Program-made: the position numbers and the translations under genes | Origin: QHXW01 sp035297145 | Lineage (GTDB): Bacteria > Acidobacteriota > Terriglobia > Bryobacterales > Bryobacteraceae | Assembly (NCBI GenBank): GCA_035297145.1 | Contig: DATGZN010000081.1 | Span: forward strand, 1 to 24,855 | Length of the DNA: 24,855 bases | Direction: 5' to 3' | The notes under the pieces: generated by a model | Databases searched by the model: none | Told to the model about the DNA's origin: nothing | Seen by the model: the letters and a program-made list of their open reading frames with translations, nothing else | Shown: positions 6,509 through 14,664 of the stretch, piece by piece | How the letters are laid out: each line of letters opens with the position of its first letter | Numbering within the stretch: the stretch's first letter is position 1

Positions 6509-7369
6509 ATGTCCAAAGTCTGGTTGGTAACCGGCAGCGCGAGCGGTTTAGGCCGCAACATAGCTGAAGCCGTGCTCGCGTCAGGCGATCGCCTCGTCGC
6601 AACAGCCCGCGATCCGCGCCGCCTCCAAGATCTGGTGGAGAAGTATGGTGATCAGGTTCGCGCCACACCCCTCGACGTGGCGGATGAAGGAGAGGCATCT
6701 GCAGCTGTTCAGGTGGCTGTGGACGCCTTCGGGCGCCTTGATGTTGTCGTGAATAACGCAGGCTACGGCGATGTCGCACCGTTCGAGCAGTTGAGTTCGG
6801 AGAGGTTCAAGGCGGTGGTTGACACGAACTTCTATGGCGTAGTCAACGTCACACGCGCTGCGCTGCCGATCATGCGGATGCAACAGAGCGGCTGCATCCT
6901 ACAGATCTCGTCAGTCGGCGGCCGGTTGGCCCTGCCCGGCAGCACACCATACCATGCCGCAAAATGGGCCGTGGGAGGATTCACCGAGTCCCTCGCCCAG
7001 GAAGTTGCTCCTTTTGGCGTCAAGGTTTGCGCCCTCGAACCCGGAGGAATGCGGACAAACTGGGGCGTTCGTGCGCACAAGGACGTGCCTGACCTGCTCC
7101 CGGATTATGAACCTTCCGTGGGCGCGGTGATCAAGGCGCTGGAGTCTCTCTGGGGCCATGAGAATAGCGATCCGTCCAAGGTTGCTCAAGTCATCCTTCG
7201 GCTGGCTGCCAGCGATCGCTTGCCCGCACATCTCCTGCTGGGCAGCGACGCAGTTCGATACGCTGGCGAAGCCCAGGCGGCTCGCGCAGCCGACGCAGAC
7301 CGCTGGCGAGAGATTAGCGTGTCGACAGATGTCGACGCTTCGGCATCCATGGCTGCTTTGCGATTCTAG
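6509..7369 (+). CDS. Short-chain dehydrogenase/reductase (classical SDR)
   Basis: The start at ATG 6509 is fixed by a strong AAGGAGG (6496-6502) 6 nt upstream, giving 286 aa. The Rossmann fold carries TGSASGLG (8-15) for NAD(P) binding, Asp56-Val57 before the adenine pocket, and NNAG (82-85). The catalytic set is Asn107, Ser135 (QISSVGG), Tyr148 and Lys152 (YHAAK). PGGMRTNWG follows the usual PG motif. It reduces or oxidises a carbonyl/hydroxyl substrate in the cytoplasm. Arg34 after the second strand (ATARDP) hints at NADPH preference. The length and the variable C-terminus fit the common 'oxidoreductase, SDR family' group; the substrate cannot be told. It overlaps the end of the convergent broken gene at 7366 by 4 nt. 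Confidence 0.9.
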   Translation: MSKVWLVTGSASGLGRNIAEAVLASGDRLVATARDPRRLQDLVEKYGDQVRATPLDVADEGEASAAVQVAVDAFGRLDVVVNNAGYGDVAPFEQLSSERFKAVVDTNFYGVVNVTRAALPIMRMQQSGCILQISSVGGRLALPGSTPYHAAKWAVGGFTESLAQEVAPFGVKVCALEPGGMRTNWGVRAHKDVPDLLPDYEPSVGAVIKALESLWGHENSDPSKVAQVILRLAASDRLPAHLLLGSDAVRYAGEAQAARAADADRWREISVSTDVDASASMAALRF

Positions 7370-7909
7370 CGGCGCGCGTACCGAACGCGATTCGCGCTGG
7401 CCGGCGTTAAGGTAAGCCCACGTGAGTGGACGTTAATCCGCGAGGCCATTAAGCCTAGGCGCACATTCACGTCGAGCAGAGCGAGCCAATACTGAACGGA
7501 TTGGAGCGTCAAGCCGATCAAAATCAGGCCCACGCCAAAGACCCCCGTCCATTTTTCGGGCACATGGTCGGCCGCCCACTCGACGAAAGGCGTGCACGAG
7601 CCGATAATCGCCGTGACCACGCCAATGGCGAGTCCTGCTGTCAGTCCCGTTGTCAGTCCCACTGCGATTGCGTGTTACCGCTCGTGCGCCACCAGGCTGC
7701 TGACATATCCCGCAAACCATGTAGCCGGCCGTGCGATTCGCAGCCGCTAACAATTGAAATCGCGTCAGCCGCGGACGCGTGGCGGGTTTGTAGTCGACTG
7801 TCGGACGTATGCCAACCCGATAGGCGATCGCCTGTCCGATCGTGCTCAAAACGCCAAAAGTGACGCCGAACGCAGCGCCGAATGAATAACAATCCGCTTG
7901 GACGAAAAG
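7366..7909 (-). pseudogene. Broken multi-helix membrane protein (frameshift plus stop)
   Basis: Two frames join to a plausible membrane protein of about 180 aa. Part one (from about 7909) reads CYSFGAAFGVTFGVLSTIGQ, then AYRVGIRPTVDYKPATRPRL and FQLLAAANRTA. The frame then changes near 7720-7735 to WFAGYVSSLVAHER, meets TAA at 7672-7674, and continues HAIAVGLTTGLTAGLAIG, ADHVPEKWTGVFGVGLILIG and VQYWLALLDVNVRL to the stop at 7366. There are about four hydrophobic segments. No start codon is found for part one, since a TGA at 7910-7912 closes the frame just upstream. The gene therefore carries at least one indel and one nonsense codon and has probably lost its start. The family is unnamed; its function is unknown. 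Confidence 0.55.
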
Positions 7910-8013
7910 TCAGCCTCGCGGAGACTTGACCAAACGGGGTCAGTCACGTTGGAAGGATCAAGCCGATCGCGTGCCAACCATCCCACCTCACCCGCGTCCT
8001 TACCCCCGTTAGC

Positions 8014-8022
8014 TGCTACCAT
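8014..8022 (+). promoter_or_regulatory. Extended -10 element for a leaderless start
   Basis: TG-C-TACCAT (8014-8022) fits an extended -10 box, with its last base 7 nt before the A of ATG 8029. No ribosome binding site precedes that ATG and no -35 box is seen. This is the same spacing as at the SIMPL gene. Confidence 0.3.
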
Positions 8023-8028
8023 GACACC

Positions 8029-8250
8029 ATGCCCAAACGCATCCCGCCCGAAGTGCTCGACTACCTGCGCCAGTTGGGCAAGACCTACGGCAGCCAGGGC
8101 GGGAAGAAGGCTGCGAAGAACATGACGGCGGAGGAACGCTCCGCGCGCGCGAAGAAGGCAGCCAAAGCCGCGGCGAAGAAGCGGACGGCGAAGCGTCTAG
8201 CGCGCGAACGTGCCAGCTCACAAGGGAAGAAGAGCGCGAAGAGGACCTGA
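8029..8250 (+). CDS. Small lysine/alanine-rich basic protein
   Basis: The product has 73 aa with a very high Lys/Arg/Ala content. It opens MPKRIPPEVLDYLRQLGKTY, then has GSQGGKKAAKNMTAEERSAR and repeated AKKAA blocks. The 'GGK-A-NMTAEERSARAKKA' pattern occurs in small bacterial proteins that are probably nucleic-acid binding, with a histone H1-like tail. The protein should be cytosolic and bind DNA or RNA through charge, but no specific role is known. It is close to the phage-like and STAND genes on the same strand, which may be coincidence. Confidence 0.6.
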   Translation: MPKRIPPEVLDYLRQLGKTYGSQGGKKAAKNMTAEERSARAKKAAKAAAKKRTAKRLARERASSQGKKSAKRT

Positions 8251-8442
8251 GTTGTTCAAACAGGTGGTTCAACCAGCGGTCGCACTTCTGATTTCTTCGT
8301 GCTTTTCACGTTCTACCGGATGGTGCGTTTGCCGGCGAGGGTGGGCTAATTGACCTTGGCAAGAATAACCGGTACGAGCCAGAGATTCAAGGGCCTTCCA
8401 ATCCGACTCCAACTGCGACAAAATGGCGACGTAGAGGTTGAG

Positions 8443-8739
8443 ATGGAACAACAAATCGAACGAGAGCGTGTCTACAAATTCATCGGAGCCGTCACAGCTA
8501 TTCGCGACGGTCGTGCACGGGGAGTAACGCTCTCGGAGTATTGGCCTCGCGAGATCGCCGACGCCATCCAATATCTGATTGATGGCGCCGTCCAGCGCGA
8601 GCGCGAAGCCTGCGCGGCGGTTGCCGATGCAGCGGCCGAACCCGCCGGGTTCGCTGCGCGCGGCCAAGCCTTCGAGGCAGATCCTAGACGAAGAGAAGTC
8701 GCCTTGGACATCGCCGCAAGCATCCGTGGTCGACGCTGA
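8443..8739 (+). CDS. Small phage-like hypothetical protein
   Basis: From ATG 8443, preceded by a GAGG-containing sequence (GTAGAGGTTGAG), the product has 98 aa. The frame is open upstream to a TTG at 8350, but that start is less likely. It is charged and probably helical: MEQQIERERVYKFIGAV, then a C-terminal half with EREACAAVADAA and ALDIAASIRGRR. This 'REACA-VAD ... IA-AIR-R' pattern is common in small phage or prophage proteins of unknown function. It ends 79 nt before the STAND gene on the same strand and could be co-transcribed with it. Confidence 0.5.
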   Translation: MEQQIERERVYKFIGAVTAIRDGRARGVTLSEYWPREIADAIQYLIDGAVQREREACAAVADAAAEPAGFAARGQAFEADPRRREVALDIAASIRGRR

Positions 8740-8818
8740 ACATAAATGCTTCGCCGACACACTGGGCGTTTCCATGTTCGAATATTACCAAGCATCAGTT
8801 CGACGGAAGCTATAACCC

Positions 8819-11089
8819 ATGTCCCGAAAATCCGCACAAGCCCAAGCAAGCCAGGTCGGCTACGAACTCCATTCGCTTGGCTGGAAAGGCTTTCAAGACC
8901 TATGTGCAAGCGTTGCCGCTGAAGTTCTGGGGCAGACCGTGCAGGTGTTCCTATCGTCCAAAGATGGCGGCCGAGATGGTGCATTCCATGGCCAATGGAA
9001 GCGATCCAAAAATGAAACTTTCGAGGGCTCCTTCACGGTGCAATGCAAATTCACAAGCAAGAAGGATGCTCCACTTGCAGCAACAAGCCTCGATGATGAA
9101 TTGAAAAAAGCGCAGCGCCTCGCGACTCGGGGCCTCACGGACACCTACATTCTGATGACGAATCATGCCGTGTCGGGCGTCGTCGAGGAGCAACTGAGGA
9201 TTCGTTTCCTCGCAATCGAAGGAATAAATCATTTCTTGGTCTTCGGCAAGAGTTGGATCGACCTGAAAATTCGAGAATCCGCCCGTTTGCGGATGATGGT
9301 GCCCCGCGTATATGGTCTTGGGGACCTAAGCCAGATCCTCGACGAGCGGGCGTACGTCCAAGCAACGGAGATCCTGAGCTCTCTTGGAGATGACCTCGCT
9401 ACGTTTGTCATCACCGACGCCCACAGAAAGAGCGTGAAGGCACTTGCCGAGAAGGGATTTGTCTTGCTTCTGGGCGAGCCGGCTGCCGGCAAATCAACGA
9501 TTGCCGCTAGTCTCGCGCTCGGGGCGATTGATGTTTGGGGTTGCTCTACGATCAAAATCCGGAACCCGGAAGAGTTCGTTCACCACTGGAACCCGCACGA
9601 ACCTAAACAGTTCTTCTGGGTTGACGACGCATTTGGCCCCACCCAATATCAATGGGATCTGACAGTGGCGTGGAACAATGCACTCCCACACCTCAACGCG
9701 GCTGTCCGAAAGGGGGCGCGAATTGTCTTTACATCGCGGGACTACATCTACCGCTCAGCCAGACGCGATCTCAAAGAGAACGCTTTCCCGCTTCTGGTCG
9801 ACGCTCAGGTGATCATTAACGTCCAGTCGCTCACGCGAGCCGAACGGCAGCAGATTCTATATAACCATATCAAGCTGGGCGATCAGCCCAGGGCGTTCAA
9901 AACTAAAATCAAACCGCATTTAGCGACAATCGCTCAGCACCACGAGTTTCGCCCCGAAATCGCCCGGCGTCTCGGTAACCGTTTCTTCACACGAAACCTC
10001 AACACAACGCAACATTCGATTCTGCAATTCGTTGGCGAGCCGGTCCTATTCTTGAAGGACATTATTCGGTCACTCGACGTGAATAGCAAGGCCGCAATTT
10101 CAGTGATTTTCATGAATGGCGGAGCAGCCGACAGTCCCTTATCCTTGACCCCAACGTTGCAGCACGCTGTAGAGATGCTCGGTGCCGCTCCCGCAGGGGT
10201 CAGGCAGGCCATTTCGGCGCTAGACGGCAGCCTGACAAAGCTCAGTCTTTCGGGAGGGCAGACGAAGTGGACGTTCAAACATCCAACGATTGGAGACGCA
10301 TTTGCTGAAATCGTGGCTGAAGACCCAGAGCTTTTGGACATCTATCTGCACGGTGCGAAGGTCGAGAAGCTCGTTCAAGAAGTCGTGTGTGGAGATGTTC
10401 ATCTAGCTAACGCTAAGGTCGTAGTGCCGCAGAAACGCTTCGTCATGCTTGCCAATCGGCTAAATCTTGAACTCCCAATTGAACGAATATGTACCTTCCT
10501 TGGCTTACGCTGCAGCTCGGCGTTCCTAAAGCTCTATTTTGACAGTTGTCCACAGGTTCTGGATTACTTGTGTTCTCCGCATTCCTATCTGCAGGCGACG
10601 CTACAGACTGAACTTATTCCTAAACTGCGGCGGTACAAGCTGCTGCCGCCGACTCATCGACACAAACTGATCGACACTGTCATGGATTTGGTCGTCACCA
10701 CTCCAGACGCCGACTTTCTGACCATCGAACGAGTGAAGCGTGTCTTCACTCCGGCCGAGCGACGGCGATTTGTGAATGCAGTTCGCGGGAACGTAATTCC
10801 CAACCTTCGTGACATCATTTGGGACTGGAGAACCAACTATGATAGTGAACAGGACCCGGAACAATACTTTGACATGCTCGATGGAGCACTGCGGGCATAT
10901 CGAGAAGAGTTTAAGGGAGACAGTGAAGCCCTCGAACTTATCGTGGCTGGCCTGAAAAGTATCCAAGAGACGATCGCGGAGCTCTCCGAAGGCTACACGC
11001 CACCAAAATCGAAGTATTGGGAGCCAGAAGGACCAGCAATGCCGATCTCACCTTGGGACCGAGATGTTTTCGACGATGTAGATCTTTGA
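8819..11089 (+). CDS. Mrr-type nuclease / nSTAND NTPase fusion, candidate antiviral sensor
   Basis: The protein has 756 aa. Residues 20-160 form an Mrr-like PD-(D/E)xK nuclease: GWKGFQDLC, Asp49-GGRD53 in SSKDGGRDGAF, and Gln75-x-Lys77 in VQCKFTSK; the usual Glu of the ExK pair is Gln. Residues 205-320 are a STAND-type NTPase (novel STAND group): Walker A GEPAAGKST (219-227, Lys225), Walker B QFFWVDD (Asp269-Asp270), and an FTSRDYIYRSAR sensor (304-315). FKHPTIGDAFA (486-496) resembles the winged-helix HP(T/S)I motif of STAND proteins. The rest is helical, probably the sensor part. STAND ATPases oligomerise upon target sensing; Avs proteins with N-terminal nucleases then degrade DNA. Antiviral defence is the likely role, inferred from architecture. 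There is no clear ribosome binding site (CGGAAG only). Confidence 0.8.
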   Translation: MSRKSAQAQASQVGYELHSLGWKGFQDLCASVAAEVLGQTVQVFLSSKDGGRDGAFHGQWKRSKNETFEGSFTVQCKFTSKKDAPLAATSLDDELKKAQRLATRGLTDTYILMTNHAVSGVVEEQLRIRFLAIEGINHFLVFGKSWIDLKIRESARLRMMVPRVYGLGDLSQILDERAYVQATEILSSLGDDLATFVITDAHRKSVKALAEKGFVLLLGEPAAGKSTIAASLALGAIDVWGCSTIKIRNPEEFVHHWNPHEPKQFFWVDDAFGPTQYQWDLTVAWNNALPHLNAAVRKGARIVFTSRDYIYRSARRDLKENAFPLLVDAQVIINVQSLTRAERQQILYNHIKLGDQPRAFKTKIKPHLATIAQHHEFRPEIARRLGNRFFTRNLNTTQHSILQFVGEPVLFLKDIIRSLDVNSKAAISVIFMNGGAADSPLSLTPTLQHAVEMLGAAPAGVRQAISALDGSLTKLSLSGGQTKWTFKHPTIGDAFAEIVAEDPELLDIYLHGAKVEKLVQEVVCGDVHLANAKVVVPQKRFVMLANRLNLELPIERICTFLGLRCSSAFLKLYFDSCPQVLDYLCSPHSYLQATLQTELIPKLRRYKLLPPTHRHKLIDTVMDLVVTTPDADFLTIERVKRVFTPAERRRFVNAVRGNVIPNLRDIIWDWRTNYDSEQDPEQYFDMLDGALRAYREEFKGDSEALELIVAGLKSIQETIAELSEGYTPPKSKYWEPEGPAMPISPWDRDVFDDVDL

Positions 11090-11208
11090 TCGATTTTCTT
11101 ATGCCCATCGCCGCTACAATCCGGCCCCAAAAGGCGGAGGGTACCTATACCACATTCACCACCGTCCGAGCTGGCATGCTCTCGCCGCACCAGCCCCGTT
11201 TATACGGA

Positions 11209-11444
11209 ATGTCGGATCGGCACCGCGACGAATGGCAAATGAAGATCTGCCCGCATTGAAGAAAGCCCAGGTGGACGTTGTTGCCATTGACAGGTTTGTC
11301 CCGCAGGACGCTCATCTATGCGCGGACGGCCGCCACAAACCGCATCCAAGCAAAACCAAAAGCTGCTGGTGGTGTTCGCCGAAACTCGGTGGGGAAACTG
11401 GAGTGAAGGATAGCCGGCATGAAAGGACGTTATGTTGGACGTAA
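11209..11444 (+). pseudogene. Possible zinc-ribbon protein with a frameshift
   Basis: Frame one, from ATG 11209, reads MSDRHRDEWQMKICPH and stops at TGA. If one base is missing after CATTG (near 11260), it continues in the next frame as KKAQVDVVAIDRFVPQDAHL and then SKTKSCWWCSPKLGG, to TAA at 11442-11444. Restoring that base would give CPHC followed about 40 residues later by CWWC, a plausible pair of zinc knuckles. That makes a real, damaged gene likelier than chance, but the family is not known. No ribosome binding site is seen. The 119 bp between the STAND stop and 11209 hold nothing I recognise. Confidence 0.35.
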
Positions 11445-11528
11445 CGGGAAAACAATGCTAGGCTCGGTGCATGCGTGGCCTGGCCGTCATTTCAAAGACG
11501 GCGGGTCTGCTTACAGGGTCTGGGAACC

Positions 11529-11957
11529 ATGCTTTACGCCCTGCTTCAGAAAAAAGATCGTGCTACTCGCCGGGCCATCGCTCAGGCGATTTCGCAACAC
11601 GACAGTCAAGCAATCCAGCCCTTCGTTGTTGGCAGCCTTATCGTCCATGTGATGAATGCAGCCACAGCCACCGGGCCTCTATTTTGCATCTACTGCCTAG
11701 ATCGGGTCTTACCGACAAAGGCTAACCCCCCAAAAGGGCGTCAGGCAAGCAACAAGTGGCACTTTCGACACGCTACGATCAACGATTGCATCGGAGAGAT
11801 ACGTGCACCACTTGGTGTGCTGAACCCGGATCGTCACGGGTGCTATGTCGCACTGGGCTGTGAGACAGTAAAGGGTCGGAAGCGCAAGAGTTGCCAGACG
11901 ATAAATCATCAGGGGCGTACTTATTGCCATCTTGGCGTGACTTTTGTCTGTGTTTAG
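11529..11957 (+). CDS. Cysteine-rich protein with CoiA-like zinc finger
   Basis: From ATG 11529 the product has 142 aa. Residues 53-87 carry a Cys-x2-Cys (CIYC) followed by His78-x2-His81 (KWHFRHA) and Cys87 (INDC), which resembles the N-terminal zinc finger of CoiA-like proteins (CPxC ... HFxHxxxxxC). A second cysteine group follows (Cys105, Cys111, Cys122, Cys133 and Cys141). CoiA-like proteins are linked to competence and nuclease functions, but the nuclease core is not visible here, so only the zinc finger can be claimed. The start is uncertain because only a weak GGGAACC precedes it; an upstream in-frame ATG at 11475 is the alternative. The gene lies downstream of the STAND fusion on the same strand, beyond a gap of about 440 bp. 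Confidence 0.45.
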   Translation: MLYALLQKKDRATRRAIAQAISQHDSQAIQPFVVGSLIVHVMNAATATGPLFCIYCLDRVLPTKANPPKGRQASNKWHFRHATINDCIGEIRAPLGVLNPDRHGCYVALGCETVKGRKRKSCQTINHQGRTYCHLGVTFVCV

Positions 11958-12140
11958 GTGGGTATCCTAAAAGTGAAGCGTCGATATGGCGTAACGCGGC
12001 AGCTAAGAGCTTACGGGCTTCGCGTCAACCGGATATTGATCTAACCATGTCACAATCGTCTCAAGCACCTCTTACGCTGCGCGGAGCTGTTCGATATCAC
12101 TCCGTGTGTCCGGCCGAAACACCTGTGCGCGAACATCGCG

Positions 12141-12164
12141 TGATAGACTCACTCCCATGAGTGA
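12141..12164 (+). promoter_or_regulatory. Extended -10 and hairpin around a leaderless start
   Basis: TG-A-TAGACT (12141-12149) fits an extended -10 element, placing transcription start near 12156-12157, at the A of the amidase ATG. No ribosome binding site is present. TCACTC/GAGTGA (12149-12154, 12159-12164) forms a 6-bp stem with CCAT in the loop, so the start codon itself would sit at a hairpin. Leaderless expression is inferred. Confidence 0.3.
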
Positions 12165-13656
12165 CGACCATCCAACCCGGCGTGAAGCCCTACTAGGGCT
12201 GGCTGTCACACAACTGCTCGCGGGCACTTTGGAGGCTCAGGCAGCCGATTCCTCTGTATGTTTCATGAGCGCGGTTGAGATGGCCCGGCTGATCCGCGAC
12301 AAAAAACTGTCGGCGCGCGAGGCGCTGACCGCGCACCTGAAGCAGATCGAGCGCGTGAACCCCAAGGTCAATGCCATCGTGACCCTGGTACCGGAAATGG
12401 CCGCCGCCGATGCCGCGAAGGCCGACGAGATGCAGGCGCGCAAGGAGCTGCTGGGGCCGCTGCACGGTCTGCCGGTCGCGCACAAAGACCTGCTGGAAAC
12501 CCGCGGTATCCGCACAACATTTGGATCGCTGCTCTACAAAGACTACTTCCCCACCGAAGACGACATTGTTGTCGAGCGGATGCGACGTGCGGGCGCGATC
12601 ACCATCGGCAAGACCAACACCCCAGAATTCGGGGCGGGATCGCAGACGTTCAACAAGGTCTTCGGCGCGACCCACAATCCCTACGACTTGACGAAGACGT
12701 GCGGCGGGTCCTCCGGTGGCGCCGCCGTCGCGTTGGCCTGCGGACTCGTTCCTATTGCCAGCGGCTCCGATACCGGTGGCTCCCTGCGCAATCCTGCAGC
12801 CTTCTGCAACGTGGTTGGCTTCCGGCCTTCGATTGGCCGCGTACCGAACCCAAAAGCGACGTTCGCATGGTTTACGCTGAGTACCTCGGGCTGCCTGGGG
12901 CGTTCAGTGGCCGACCTTGCCTTAGTGCTGAGCACGATTGCGGGTCCCGATGCTCGTTCACCGCTCTCGATCGACGAACCGGGAGAACACTTCGCCCGCC
13001 CGCTCAACCGTGGCTTCAGAGGTGTGCGAGTGGCCTGGTTCAAAGACCTGGGCGGAGTGCCCTTCGACGCGCACGTGCGTACTGTGGTGGACGGGCACCG
13101 CAAGACATTTGAATCGTTGGGGTGCAGCGTCGAGCAGGTGGAGCCAGATTTCGCCCCTGCCGAGATCGCCTTTCGCACGCTGCGCGCATGGAATACCGCG
13201 AATACCCACGGTGCCCGCCTGCATGAACACCCCGACGCTTACAAGGACACACTTAAGCGTGAAATCGAGGAAGGGCTGCGACTGACAGGCACGGACCTCG
13301 CGCACGCCGAAACCGCCCACGGGCAGCTCTGGCGGAGCTTTCAAGCGTTCCTTGAGAAGTACGAATACTTCGTTCTGCCTACCACTCAGTTGCCGCCATT
13401 CGACATCAACACGCCATACCCAACGGAGATCGCGGGTGTGAAGTTCGATAACTACATCGACTGGTTGAAGTCCTGCTGGTACATTTCGGCAACGGGCAAT
13501 CCAGCGGTCTCAGTGCCGGCCGGGTTCACGCCGGAAGGACTTCCGGTCGGCGTGCAGATCGTCGGCCGCAACAAAGAAGACTTCAGCGTTCTGCAAATGG
13601 CGCATGCATTCGAACAGGCGACTGGCTTTGGTAAGAAGCACCCGGCCATTGCGTAG
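12157..13656 (+). CDS. Amidase (amidase-signature family), probably Tat-exported
   Basis: The protein has 499 aa from ATG 12157; the frame extends upstream, but the Tat-type leader (TRREALLGLAVTQLL ... EAQAADS) begins here. The amidase-signature core is complete: Lys110 in VAHKDLLE, the Ser185/Ser186 region of GGSSGGAAVALACG, and nucleophile Ser209 in SGSDTGGSLRNPA. The C-terminal PAVSVPAGFTPEGLPVGVQI is the usual family end. The enzyme hydrolyses amide bonds of small or aryl amides; the exact substrate cannot be told. The twin arginine and hydrophobic h-region suggest periplasmic export of the folded enzyme. It is not a GatA component: GatB and GatC are absent and the leader argues against it. 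Single-gene unit on the plus strand, probably leaderless. Confidence 0.9.
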   Translation: MSDDHPTRREALLGLAVTQLLAGTLEAQAADSSVCFMSAVEMARLIRDKKLSAREALTAHLKQIERVNPKVNAIVTLVPEMAAADAAKADEMQARKELLGPLHGLPVAHKDLLETRGIRTTFGSLLYKDYFPTEDDIVVERMRRAGAITIGKTNTPEFGAGSQTFNKVFGATHNPYDLTKTCGGSSGGAAVALACGLVPIASGSDTGGSLRNPAAFCNVVGFRPSIGRVPNPKATFAWFTLSTSGCLGRSVADLALVLSTIAGPDARSPLSIDEPGEHFARPLNRGFRGVRVAWFKDLGGVPFDAHVRTVVDGHRKTFESLGCSVEQVEPDFAPAEIAFRTLRAWNTANTHGARLHEHPDAYKDTLKREIEEGLRLTGTDLAHAETAHGQLWRSFQAFLEKYEYFVLPTTQLPPFDINTPYPTEIAGVKFDNYIDWLKSCWYISATGNPAVSVPAGFTPEGLPVGVQIVGRNKEDFSVLQMAHAFEQATGFGKKHPAIA

Positions 13657-13748
13657 ATAACGCGCACGTGTTCATCGCGGGCCGCGGCGGTGCGACGCTA
13701 AAACAATCCCCTCATCTGCTTCCACGCCTGCACAAGCTCTTGGATTGA

Positions 13749-13961
13749 CTGGCGGCGTGCGAGTTTGCCGGGACGGTGGGACTCCTTGTTGGAACCTGGT
13801 GGCCTCTGGCCGGATTTGCTGGGGGAATTGGTCTGGTCCTCTATTTCGTCGGAGCCATCGTATCGCATCTGAATGTCGGCGATTTTAAAGGCATTGGGTC
13901 TGCGGTATTCATGTTGGTGGTTGCCGCAGCAGCGCTCGCCCTTCGTGTTGTGACAACATGA
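13749..13961 (+). pseudogene. C-terminal remnant of a DoxX-like membrane protein
   Basis: The frame after a TGA at 13746-13748 reads LAACEFAGTVGLLVGTWWPL, then GGIGLVLYFVGAIVSHLNVG and a final helix (VFMLVVAAAALALRVV) to TGA at 13959-13961. This matches the last two or three helices of DoxX-like proteins, which are normally about 120 aa. Upstream of the TGA the same frame has LLPRLHKLLD, which could be older coding sequence, but no start or first helix is found. A GTG at 13776 could start a 61-aa piece without a ribosome binding site. It is best read as a truncated remnant. Confidence 0.5.
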
Positions 13962-14004
13962 ACCGCCAGTCTAGGCACGGTATTCTGGTTGAAAAGGGGC
14001 TGGC

Positions 14005-14664
14005 ATGGATCGCTTCTCGGACCTCGTCCGAAACCACATTACGGAACTCGATCGTGATTACTGCGAAGATCTTCCCTCGGATCAGAGAGCGGAAAGCGAA
14101 CAGGCATCATCGATAGGACGCTTGGTTGTGGCTGAACTCATTGGCTGCCGACTTCGGATCACGACCCAGCAGTTCCTGGAACAGCTTGAGCAGGTATGGT
14201 CTAAAGACAGACTTGAGGAAAGCTTCGACGAACATTACACGCGCGAGCTGCTCGAACAGATTCCAGCATTGGCCAAACGAACGACGCGTTTGTCACTTCT
14301 GCTGGCACAAGACCTGCCCTCCGAAGGAATCAACGTGTATCTGTCGGAAGCGGCGCGAAACTACATCTTCGGCTTTTGGGGTGGATGCGTCGCGCTTTGC
14401 CGTGCCGCTCTTGAAGCCGCGTTGAAAGAGCGGCTCCGCGAGCGACTCGGCCTCGAATTGAACTACGATCTCAATGAACTCATTCGGTTCTCAGGCGGGC
14501 AGAAACTCCTGGACGCGCACGCTGAATCAGGCGCACGAGAGGTACAAAGAGCAGGCAACCAGGCGCTACACCCTAGTTCGTCACCTGCTCCTTTGAATGA
14601 AAGGACGGCGTTCGACACATTGAGTAGCCTCCGCGGTGTACTACTGCATCTGTATGGAGGTTGA
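14005..14664 (+). CDS. HEPN/DUF4145-like protein
   Basis: The 219-aa soluble protein starts at ATG 14005; AGGGG lies 7 nt before it. It is mostly helical. The C-terminal half resembles DUF4145-type HEPN domains: ARNYIFGFWGGCVALCRAAL (116-136) is followed by LKERLRERLG and then by RAGNQALH, with Arg182-x6-His189. HEPN RNases use an R-x4-6-H motif, and the GN-x2-H arrangement is typical of DUF4145. Such proteins act as RNases in toxin and antiviral systems or as ligand-binding adaptors; which applies here is unknown. The N-terminal 100 residues are not recognised. No antitoxin-like partner lies next to it. Confidence 0.5.
   Translation: MDRFSDLVRNHITELDRDYCEDLPSDQRAESEQASSIGRLVVAELIGCRLRITTQQFLEQLEQVWSKDRLEESFDEHYTRELLEQIPALAKRTTRLSLLLAQDLPSEGINVYLSEAARNYIFGFWGGCVALCRAALEAALKERLRERLGLELNYDLNELIRFSGGQKLLDAHAESGAREVQRAGNQALHPSSSPAPLNERTAFDTLSSLRGVLLHLYGG

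Noticed and set aside
6148..6561. A 137-codon minus-strand frame over the SDR start
   Set aside because: It overlaps the SDR ribosome binding site and N-terminus and resembles no known family.
12193..13344. Several long minus-strand frames (e.g. 12193-12675, 12681-13178)
   Set aside because: They mirror the amidase gene and follow from its GC-rich third positions.
12157..13656. GatA subunit of the amidotransferase
   Set aside because: The Tat-type leader and the absence of gatB and gatC nearby point to an exported stand-alone amidase.
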